The notes under the pieces: generated by a model
Databases searched by the model: none
What the model was told of the DNA's origin: nothing
What the model saw: the letters and a program-made list of their open reading frames with translations, nothing else
Part shown: one piece after another, positions 21,983 to 28,889 of the stretch
Numbering within the stretch: the stretch's first letter is position 1
Layout: every line of letters begins with the position of its first letter
Assembly: GCA_023457935.1 (NCBI GenBank)
Contig: JAEXBA010000025.1
Location: forward strand, 1-54,917
Direction of reading: 5' to 3'
DNA: 54,917 nucleotides
DNA from: Bacteroidota bacterium
GTDB lineage: Bacteria > Bacteroidota > Bacteroidia > Flavobacteriales > Weeksellaceae
Made by a program: the position numbers and the translations under genes

Positions 21983-24037
21983 ATGGACGCGAGATTATCT
22001 GCGGTTTCCGCAGAGTATAGAAAAGAGGCACGCAACGCCGTACTTTTCATAGTACTTTTTTTCATTATTTACCTTGTTTTAATTCTTATTTCGCTTGCTT
22101 TAATTGCAATTCTGGTGTATTTTGCGGTACAGCTTCTTGCTTATAAGACGACATTCTGGTCGGCTTTACTGTCAGCAGGATTGGTGGGAATGGGCGTTCT
22201 CATTATTATTTTCCTTTTTAAATTCATGTTTTCATCCAATAAAGCGGACAGCAGCGACCTGGTTGAAATCAAAAGAAACGAAGAGCCGGAACTGTTCAGA
22301 ATGATTGACGAAGTGGTACAGAAAGTACAGACTCAGCAACCCAAAAAAGTTTTTCTCACCTATGAAGTAAACGCATTTGTAAATTACAATTCTACATTCT
22401 GGTCCATGTTTTTTCCTGTCAGAAAAAATCTCACCATCGGAATGGGCCTTATCAACACGTGTACCGTAAGTGAACTGAAAGGCATTCTGGCGCACGAATT
22501 CGGACATTTTTCGCAGAGAAGCATGAAAGTCGGAAGCTTTGTGTATCAGGCCAACAAGATTATTTACGACATGCTCTACAACAATGACGGTTTTGAAAAA
22601 ATCTCGAATTATTTTGCGAGTATTCACGGTATTCTTCACTTTTTTTCACAGCTGGCCATGCTCTATGTTTCCGGAATCAAATGGGTTCTGATTAAATTCT
22701 ACGATCTTCTTTATCTGCGTCATATGTCTTTAAGCAGACAGATGGAATTCAATGCTGATGCAATTGCTACGAATATTGTGGGTTCTGAAGTGAATAAAAC
22801 GGCCCTTTTGAGAATCGATCTTTCTGAAACCGCATTCAGTTCTTCTGTAAATTTTTTCAGTGAAAACACAGAATTCTCTACAAAGGACATTTATAAAGAT
22901 CAGGCCACTTTGCTGAAGTTTTACGCTGAAGAAAACAGGCACGAAATAGAAAACGGTTTGCCAACGGTGAATGAATTTGAGCTGGAACGCTACAACAAAT
23001 CAAAGCTTAAAATTGAGGATCAATGGTCGTCACATCCTTCCATTTCCCAGAGAATTGCAGCGGTAAAAAAACTTGATATTCCAAACCAGAGTCCCGACAA
23101 CAGGTTGGCACACAGCATCTTCCGTCATTTTGATCGTTACGCAAAGCTTTTCACTGAAAAGGTTTTTACACTTTATCAGATTGAAGACAGCCACAACGAT
23201 CTCTCTGCATCAGAATTTCTGGAAAAGTTTAAGATGAAAAGAGAAGAAACGGATTTCAGTAAAAAATTCAACTCCTATTATGATTTGAAAAATCCGGTTG
23301 TTGCCGCTTTTAAATCACTGGAACGCCATGATCCTCAAAATGCACAGGCTGAGGATTTTTATACTGATGAAGTGGTTGCTCTGGTATACGAAAAACATTC
23401 ACTTACCAACGACTCGTCGCTCATGCAGCAGATCGCGGAAGGAAATACCGAGATCCGAACTTTTGATTACGACGGCAGAAAATACAGTAAAAAACAGGCA
23501 GCGCAGGTAAAAACCATCATGGATCAACGGCTTGAAGAAGTAGATGCCGAAATTGTAAAGAACGACGAAAAAATATACCGTTTCACCTACAGCAGAGCAA
23601 CTCCCGAAGAAAAGATTCAGCTTTCTGAAATGCAGCAGAAATTTAACGATGCAGATCTGGAATTTGATGAATTCGCCAATGATTTTCAGAATTTCATTCC
23701 TTTTGTTGATTTTATGTCGCAAACGCTTCAGTTTGATGAAATCGTCAAACACCGGAGCAAGCTTCTGACCGCCGAAAAAGATTTTAAAACCAGAATCGGT
23801 AAGCTGTTAACAGACTCTTCTCTGTCGAAAAACATTCCTGAGATTGACCGGACTGTTTTGGAGCAATACCGTGATGCAGATTTGCTTTATTTTAATAAAG
23901 ACCATTACATAGGTAGTGATGTTGAGCAACTGAACAGTGCTTTGGGAGCTTATCAGAATTCTCTTTCAAAAAGCTATTTCAAACAGAAAAAACAGTTCCT
24001 GGATTTTATGGCTGAAATCCAGTTCAGGAACAGTTAA
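21983..24037 (+). CDS. M48 family membrane metallopeptidase
   Basis: Zinc peptidase of 684 residues. Two membrane helices occupy about 19-51 and 60-82, after which the M48 catalytic domain carries HEFGH (His171, Glu172, His175) and the third zinc ligand Glu255 in MEFNADA. The C-terminal 350 residues are acidic, helical and not part of the core domain. Members of this family include HtpX-like quality-control proteases. Its neighbours MerR and the helix-hairpin-helix protein are on the same strand; the 3' end overlaps the convergent rluF stop by four bases. Substrates are unknown. Confidence 0.85.
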   Translation: MDARLSAVSAEYRKEARNAVLFIVLFFIIYLVLILISLALIAILVYFAVQLLAYKTTFWSALLSAGLVGMGVLIIIFLFKFMFSSNKADSSDLVEIKRNEEPELFRMIDEVVQKVQTQQPKKVFLTYEVNAFVNYNSTFWSMFFPVRKNLTIGMGLINTCTVSELKGILAHEFGHFSQRSMKVGSFVYQANKIIYDMLYNNDGFEKISNYFASIHGILHFFSQLAMLYVSGIKWVLIKFYDLLYLRHMSLSRQMEFNADAIATNIVGSEVNKTALLRIDLSETAFSSSVNFFSENTEFSTKDIYKDQATLLKFYAEENRHEIENGLPTVNEFELERYNKSKLKIEDQWSSHPSISQRIAAVKKLDIPNQSPDNRLAHSIFRHFDRYAKLFTEKVFTLYQIEDSHNDLSASEFLEKFKMKREETDFSKKFNSYYDLKNPVVAAFKSLERHDPQNAQAEDFYTDEVVALVYEKHSLTNDSSLMQQIAEGNTEIRTFDYDGRKYSKKQAAQVKTIMDQRLEEVDAEIVKNDEKIYRFTYSRATPEEKIQLSEMQQKFNDADLEFDEFANDFQNFIPFVDFMSQTLQFDEIVKHRSKLLTAEKDFKTRIGKLLTDSSLSKNIPEIDRTVLEQYRDADLLYFNKDHYIGSDVEQLNSALGAYQNSLSKSYFKQKKQFLDFMAEIQFRNS

Positions 24038-24753
24038 TCAAAAGTTTTACTTGAATCGGACAAAAGTTTTTCAAGTTCTTTCATCTCCGAGGCAGTCAGA
24101 TCACGCCATTTTCCTACGGGAACATCAAGATGAATGTTCATGATGCGGATTCTTTTCAGTTTCTTCACTTCGTAGCCAAGGAACTCGCACATGCGGCGGA
24201 TCTGGCGGTTTAAACCCTGTGTCAGAACAATTCTGAAAGACATGGTGTCCAGTTTCTCCACTTCACATTTCTTGGTTACGGTATCCAGAATCGGAACGCC
24301 ATTCCGCATTTTTTCAAGAAATTTCGGCGTAATGGGTTTATCAACGCGGACGATGTATTCTTTTTCGTGATTGTTTCTTGCGCGTAAAATTTTGTTGACA
24401 ATATCACCGTCAGAAGTAAGCAAAATAAGACCTTCACTGGGTTTGTCCAGACGGCCGATCGGAAAAATCCTTTTCGGATGGTTGATGTAATCGACGATAT
24501 TGTTTCTTTCACGCTTCGTGTCCGTTGTACAGACGATTCCAACCGGTTTGTTGAATGCGATGTACACAAACTCCTCATCAGTTTTACGGATGGAAACGCC
24601 GTCAACAGCAATATCATCTTCATCAGAAACTTTTGTTCCCATTTCGGGAACCTTTCCGTTCACGGTGATTCTGCCTTCTTCCAGGAGCTTGTCTGCTGCT
24701 CTGCGGGAACAGTAACCAACTTCGGAAAGATATTTATTGATGCGTGTTTCCAT
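24034..24753 (-). CDS. rluF: 23S rRNA pseudouridine synthase RluF
   Basis: Pseudouridine synthase of 239 residues that modifies 23S rRNA. An N-terminal S4 RNA-binding domain (INKYLSEVGYCSRRAADKLL) is followed by the catalytic motif GRLDKPSEGL with the nucleophilic aspartate, then ILRARNNHEKEY, and the C-terminal GLNRQIRRM. The HEKEY and NRQIRRMC segments are those of RluF (U2604), closer than RluB or RluE. It converges with the M48 gene with four bases of overlap. Upstream lies a heptamer repeat shared with the truB end. Confidence 0.88.
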   Translation of the reverse strand: METRINKYLSEVGYCSRRAADKLLEEGRITVNGKVPEMGTKVSDEDDIAVDGVSIRKTDEEFVYIAFNKPVGIVCTTDTKRERNNIVDYINHPKRIFPIGRLDKPSEGLILLTSDGDIVNKILRARNNHEKEYIVRVDKPITPKFLEKMRNGVPILDTVTKKCEVEKLDTMSFRIVLTQGLNRQIRRMCEFLGYEVKKLKRIRIMNIHLDVPVGKWRDLTASEMKELEKLLSDSSKTFD

Positions 24754-24763
24754 TAACGAGTTT

Positions 24764-24808
24764 TGAGTGATGAATATTGAGTGATGAGTTATGAGTTATG
24801 AGTTATGA
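24764..24808. repeat. Heptamer tandem repeat TGAGTTA
   Basis: Six consecutive seven-base units from 24764 to 24805 (TGAGTGA, TGAATAT, TGAGTGA, then TGAGTTA three times), followed by TGA. The array fills the gap before the rluF start and overlaps the truB stop codon. Confidence 0.85.
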
Positions 24809-25504
24809 CTGCTCAGAAAATCTGAAATCGTTTTCCAGATAGTTTTTATTGGCGTTTTCTACGGAATATTCTCCTATTTTTGTTCTTCGCAGATTCGTTA
24901 AATAAGCTCCAACGCCCAATTCCTGACCGATATCGTGAGCCAGACTCCTGATGTAAGTTCCTTTAGAACAGCCTACAGTGAAACGGACAAAAGGCAAATC
25001 AATTTCAATATTGTTGAGATAATGAATGGTTGTTTTACGGCTTTTCATTTCCACGTCCTCGCCTTTTCTTGCCAGATCGTAGGCACGGTTTCCGTCAATC
25101 TTGATAGCGGAAAAAACCGGCGGTTTCTGATCGATTTCACCTGTAAATTTTGCCAAAGTTTCATGAATTAAACTTTCGGTGACCGCAGAATAATCACAGT
25201 GAAGAATCTCCGGTTTTTCCGTATCGTACGATTCGGTTTGAACGCCGATTTTTATTTCAGTTAAATATTCTTTCGGAGCGTCCTGGATTTCAGGAATCTT
25301 CTTTGTGAATTTTCCGGTACAGACAATAAGAAGTCCGGTTGCACGCGGATCCAACGTTCCTGCATGACCGATTTTGAACTTTTTGGGAAGGTCAAACTCT
25401 CTTTTCAGCTTGTATTTAAGCTTATTCACCGCCTGAAACGATGTCCAGTCCAGTGGCTTATCAACCAGCAGAATCTGGCCGGAAAGTAAATCTTCAGATG
25501 TCAT
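24803..25504 (-). CDS. truB: tRNA pseudouridine-55 synthase
   Basis: TruB, 233 residues from the ATG at 25504, converts U55 of tRNA to pseudouridine. Motif GHAGTLDPRATGLL contains the catalytic aspartate; LLVDKPLDWTSF and the later GTYIRSLAHDIG segments are typical. The in-frame ATG at 25537 would add eleven residues and enlarge the overlap with the upstream gene to 44 bp; the shorter start overlaps by 11. It is the last gene of the uppP-membrane protein-truB series. Its stop codon lies within a heptamer tandem repeat. Confidence 0.93.
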   Translation of the reverse strand: MTSEDLLSGQILLVDKPLDWTSFQAVNKLKYKLKREFDLPKKFKIGHAGTLDPRATGLLIVCTGKFTKKIPEIQDAPKEYLTEIKIGVQTESYDTEKPEILHCDYSAVTESLIHETLAKFTGEIDQKPPVFSAIKIDGNRAYDLARKGEDVEMKSRKTTIHYLNNIEIDLPFVRFTVGCSKGTYIRSLAHDIGQELGVGAYLTNLRRTKIGEYSVENANKNYLENDFRFSEQS

Positions 25505-25904
25505 TTTTTGGATTTCCAATTTCGTTAATTTCCTCAAAATCCTCGCTTCTGTACCGGTATTTATTAATTATAAATAAATATACGAAGACAGCCAGCGTTA
25601 TGATAACTACAGTTGAAGTAAAATTTAAACTGAGTACAGAAACCAAACTTCTGTACACTGTTGGCAAAATCAGTACAGCCAGACAGATATTCATCAACCG
25701 CACAACCCCTTTTTCTTTTTCAAACAGTTTGATGGTAATAATGAGCGAGAGTATGCCTGTTACTGTAAAATAAATAAAATTCACTGCGTTGGCTCCGTTC
25801 ATCAATCCACTGACCATTGCAAACAGCATGACCAAGGTCAGAAGCGGAAAAATCAATACTGAAATCAGGTAAATAATTCTGTACCGGAAAACGCGCTTTC
25901 GCAT
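25494..25904 (-). CDS. Small membrane protein of unknown function
   Basis: A 136-residue protein with four predicted membrane helices (about 9-28, 38-55, 67-86 and 92-112) and a charged C-terminal tail. I chose the ATG at 25904 because it overlaps the uppP stop by one base (TAATG); upstream in-frame codons lie inside uppP. It is fixed between uppP and truB, an order seen in related Flavobacteria. No functional motif can be seen. Confidence 0.7.
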   Translation of the reverse strand: MRKRVFRYRIIYLISVLIFPLLTLVMLFAMVSGLMNGANAVNFIYFTVTGILSLIITIKLFEKEKGVVRLMNICLAVLILPTVYRSLVSVLSLNFTSTVVIITLAVFVYLFIINKYRYRSEDFEEINEIGNPKNDI

Positions 25905-26719
25905 TACTGGAACTGTGTAAAGTAAATCAGCAGCGCAATTCCGACGATGATTCTGTACCAGCCCCAAGGTTTAAAACCGTATTTCGTAAGAACTCCGATG
26001 AAGAATTTAATTGCAATTACAGCAACCACAAACGCTACTATATTTCCCACAAAGAAACTCATGGTATTCTCGGAATTCTGGAAAATCATTTCATAACCTT
26101 TCTGTTCTACTCCGTTATGATTCCAGTTCTTTACAAAAATGGAATAAACACATACCGCAAGCATGGTAGGAACTGCCAGAAAGAAGGAAAATTCTGCTGC
26201 TGCTTTTCTCGTCAGTTTCTGCTGCATTCCGCCGATGATGGAGGCCGCACTGCGGCTTACTCCGGGCATCATTGCAAGACACTGATAAACACCGATAATG
26301 AAAGCTTTTTTATATGATATCTCTTTTTCATCATCAATCGTGTGGACCGTAAACAGCTTATCAATAAAGAGTAGAAAAACACCACCGATGATCAATACAA
26401 TGGCAATAGGAACAGGATCACCGAGAACCGATTCAATGGCATCATCAAAAATATAACCCAAAATAAGCGCCGGAATTACTGCGACAGCCAGCTTGAGATA
26501 AAATTTCAGATTCGTAAAATCGAAAAATTTCTTCCAGTACAGAAAAACGACAGCCAGGATTGCTCCAAACTGAATGGAAACCTGAAACATCTTCACAAAT
26601 TCATCCTCCTGAATTCCAAAAATAGAACTCGTAAAAATCATATGTGCAGTGGAAGAAACCGGTAGATATTCCGTAAGTCCTTCAACAATCGCAATGATAA
26701 TCGCCTTAATTAAATCCAT
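25904..26719 (-). CDS. uppP: Undecaprenyl-diphosphatase
   Basis: BacA/UppP-type phosphatase of 271 residues in the inner membrane; it recycles undecaprenyl diphosphate to the monophosphate lipid carrier used for peptidoglycan and other surface polymers. EGLTEYLPVSSTAH (14-27) and PGVSRSAASI with the catalytic Arg-Ser are present, with about eight membrane helices. A terminator-like hairpin lies just upstream (26730-26764), between it and the DUF3098 gene, so expression partly or wholly needs read-through or its own promoter. Confidence 0.95.
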   Translation of the reverse strand: MDLIKAIIIAIVEGLTEYLPVSSTAHMIFTSSIFGIQEDEFVKMFQVSIQFGAILAVVFLYWKKFFDFTNLKFYLKLAVAVIPALILGYIFDDAIESVLGDPVPIAIVLIIGGVFLLFIDKLFTVHTIDDEKEISYKKAFIIGVYQCLAMMPGVSRSAASIIGGMQQKLTRKAAAEFSFFLAVPTMLAVCVYSIFVKNWNHNGVEQKGYEMIFQNSENTMSFFVGNIVAFVVAVIAIKFFIGVLTKYGFKPWGWYRIIVGIALLIYFTQFQ

Positions 26720-26729
26720 AGTGTTCTTT

Positions 26730-26764
26730 ATAAAAAACCATTAAGAATTGTGTTCCTAATGGTT
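26730..26764 (-). terminator. Terminator or attenuator between DUF3098 and uppP
   Basis: On the minus strand AACCATTA (26764-26757) pairs with TAATGGTT (26743-26736), extended by GAA/TTC after one mismatch, and is followed by TTTTTTA. It sits after ftsX-DUF3098 and before uppP. Confidence 0.7.
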
Positions 26765-26790
26765 CAAATTTTTTGCAAAATTATCTAAAA

Positions 26791-27096
26791 TTATTTTTTG
26801 TTGCGTTTCAGTATCGCGTACACCTGAACCACAAACCCTGCCACTACCAAAAGCGGCGCAATCCGGATTCTTCTGACTGAAAAAATACCTTCGTTCCAGG
26901 AATTGGGATCAAACTTGCCGTCAACAGTATTCGCGTCCGGCCCCATCATCAGCAGGAAACCTACAACAATCAGCGCTAGCCCAATCAGCATGAATTTAAA
27001 ATTCTCCTTTCCAAAATAAAAGGTACTGTCCGACTGCGGAGCATCTTTGTCCGAACCAAACTGATCGGCAGAGAATTTTTGGTTTTTCTTACTCAT
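26791..27096 (-). CDS. DUF3098 family membrane protein
   Basis: Protein of 101 residues with two membrane helices (about 31-50 and 78-95) joined by a loop containing GPDANTVDGKFDPNSWNE. This matches the DUF3098 family, found almost only in Bacteroidota next to ftsX. Its start overlaps the ftsX stop by one base, so the two are coupled, which suggests a role with the FtsEX complex; no direct evidence exists in the sequence. Confidence 0.85.
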   Translation of the reverse strand: MSKKNQKFSADQFGSDKDAPQSDSTFYFGKENFKFMLIGLALIVVGFLLMMGPDANTVDGKFDPNSWNEGIFSVRRIRIAPLLVVAGFVVQVYAILKRNKK

Positions 27097-27992
27097 CAGG
27101 AATAATATAAATCGTCAATATTCGTACGCAGGAATCTCCAGGTAGCAAAAATGGTACTTACCACTGTAATCAGAATTCCTAGTCCGAAAACCAGCAACGC
27201 CAGCCACAGATACTGATTGGTATCCTGTACAAAAGGTGTTTTAATCGACGTTGTGAAATAATACCAAACGCCAAACAGCGCCAATAAACCGATTACCGCT
27301 CCCAGAATTCCGAGAATAACCGCTTCCTTCACAAAAGGTTTAAGGATAAATCCGCGTTTGGCTCCCACTAGCTGCATAGTTTTGATGATAAATCTTTTTG
27401 AAAATATTTTCAGACGTATCGAGTTGTTAATCAAAACAATAGCTAAAACAAGAAACAGAACAGAGAAACCGAGAATCCATTTAAGAATTCTCTCAAGGTT
27501 GGTATAGATTTTTTGTGATTCGGAATCATTTTTTACTTCAACAATGCCCGGAACGCTTTTAATCTCACGCAAAACCGATGCAATCCGTACTGAATCCGTA
27601 TATTCCGGCTTCAGGGAAACCTCTACAGACGGCGGAAAAATATTGCTTTCAAACAGTGCATCACCGTCTATTCCTAAGCTTTTCTTGGCCTCAACAGTTG
27701 CCTGATCGCGGGAAATGTACGTTGCTTTCTTCACGGAAGTCATCTGCTGAATTTTTTCAACAGCCGTCTTTTCAAGCTGGGCAATCTTTACAGAATCTTT
27801 CGCATCAAAATTTTCATCAAAATAAGCATTCACTACGAGCTGCTCTTTCAGATAATCGGAGTATTTCTGCGCATTCAGCAGTATAAGCCCCATTAAACCT
27901 ACTAAAAACAACACCAGTGCAATAGAAACTACAACGGTAATATTACTTGAACGCAGCCTTCGCTTATTAAAATCATCAACTGTTTTCGGCAT
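27096..27992 (-). CDS. ftsX: Cell division protein FtsX
   Basis: Permease-like subunit of the FtsEX complex, 298 residues from the ATG at 27992; a TTG one codon earlier is less likely. One N-terminal helix (about 20-40) is followed by a periplasmic domain (to about 165) and three C-terminal helices with the FtsX-type segment QLVGAKRGFILKPFVKE. FtsEX controls cell-wall hydrolases during division. ftsE is not adjacent in this window. It is divergent from rsmA, with 89 bp between the two starts. Confidence 0.92.
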   Translation of the reverse strand: MPKTVDDFNKRRLRSSNITVVVSIALVLFLVGLMGLILLNAQKYSDYLKEQLVVNAYFDENFDAKDSVKIAQLEKTAVEKIQQMTSVKKATYISRDQATVEAKKSLGIDGDALFESNIFPPSVEVSLKPEYTDSVRIASVLREIKSVPGIVEVKNDSESQKIYTNLERILKWILGFSVLFLVLAIVLINNSIRLKIFSKRFIIKTMQLVGAKRGFILKPFVKEAVILGILGAVIGLLALFGVWYYFTTSIKTPFVQDTNQYLWLALLVFGLGILITVVSTIFATWRFLRTNIDDLYYS

Positions 27993-28081
27993 CAAATAAA
28001 AATTTTCGGCTAAAATAGAAAAAAACTTCCGAAATTTGCCTGCAGCAGACGAAAATCATTGTTAACAAAATCATAAAAATT

Positions 28082-28852
28082 TTGAGTGTAAAAGCGAAAA
28101 AACACCTTGGCCAACACTTCCTCACCGATGAAAATATCGCGTCGAAAATCGTTGAAGCGCTGAGTTTTGACGGATACCGGAATGTATTGGAAGTGGGTCC
28201 CGGAATGGGTGTTCTTACCAAATATCTTCTGAAAAAAGATCTCCGTATTTTTCTGGCCGAAATCGACAGCGAATCAATCGTCTATCTGCTGGAAAATTAC
28301 AGCCAGCTTTCCGAATCTTCGTTTACCGGTGATTTCCTGAAAACGGATTTCAGTTTCACAGAAGGAGAACCCGTGGCCGTTATCGGTAATTTTCCGTACA
28401 ATATTTCGTCGCAGATTCTTTTTAAAATTATTGATTATCATCAGACTGTTCCGGAAATGGTGGGCATGTTTCAGAAAGAAGTAGCTGAGAGAACTGCGGC
28501 TGTTCCACGTACCAAAGATTACGGAATCCTGTCTGTAATGGTTCAGGCGTACTATGATGTTAAATATCTTTTTACGGTTCATGAAAATGTCTTCAATCCG
28601 CCGCCAAAGGTAAAATCGGGTGTTATCCGACTTACCAGAAATATAAAAGCAGGATTGGAAGGTAATGAAGAGCTCTTCAAAAAAATTGTGAAAGCCGGAT
28701 TCGGACAACGCAGAAAGAAACTTTCCAATGCGCTGAAGGTTCTTGAAATTCCTGAAGAACTGAAGACCCATCCTTTTATGGATAAACGTGCAGAAGAACT
28801 TTCGGTGGCCGATTTCATCAGTTTCACCAAATTCTGGAAAGAAAGAAAATAA
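28082..28852 (+). CDS. rsmA: 16S rRNA dimethyladenosine transferase
   Basis: RsmA/KsgA, 256 residues, dimethylates A1518 and A1519 of 16S rRNA with S-adenosylmethionine. KKHLGQHFLTDENIA at the N-terminus, VLEVGPGMGVLTKYLL (SAM binding) and the catalytic IGNFPYNISS motif are present, with C-terminal FGQRRKKLSNAL. No ATG precedes the conserved N-terminus; TTG at 28082 is the only start that keeps it, so a TTG start is likely. Terminated by a strong hairpin shared with the convergent gene. Confidence 0.94.
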   Translation: MSVKAKKHLGQHFLTDENIASKIVEALSFDGYRNVLEVGPGMGVLTKYLLKKDLRIFLAEIDSESIVYLLENYSQLSESSFTGDFLKTDFSFTEGEPVAVIGNFPYNISSQILFKIIDYHQTVPEMVGMFQKEVAERTAAVPRTKDYGILSVMVQAYYDVKYLFTVHENVFNPPPKVKSGVIRLTRNIKAGLEGNEELFKKIVKAGFGQRRKKLSNALKVLEIPEELKTHPFMDKRAEELSVADFISFTKFWKERK

Positions 28853-28889
28853 AAAAAGCGGTTTTCAAAATTTGAAAACCGCTTTTTTA
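28851..28889 (+). terminator. Bidirectional terminator between rsmA and the T9SS cargo gene
   Basis: GCGGTTTTCAAA (28858-28869) pairs with TTTGAAAACCGC (28871-28882), flanked by A7 on the left and T6 on the right, so it works for both converging genes. Confidence 0.92.

Noticed and set aside
26117..26317. Short plus-strand frames inside uppP and other genes
   Set aside because: All lie within confidently assigned genes on the opposite strand and show no domain or start context of their own.
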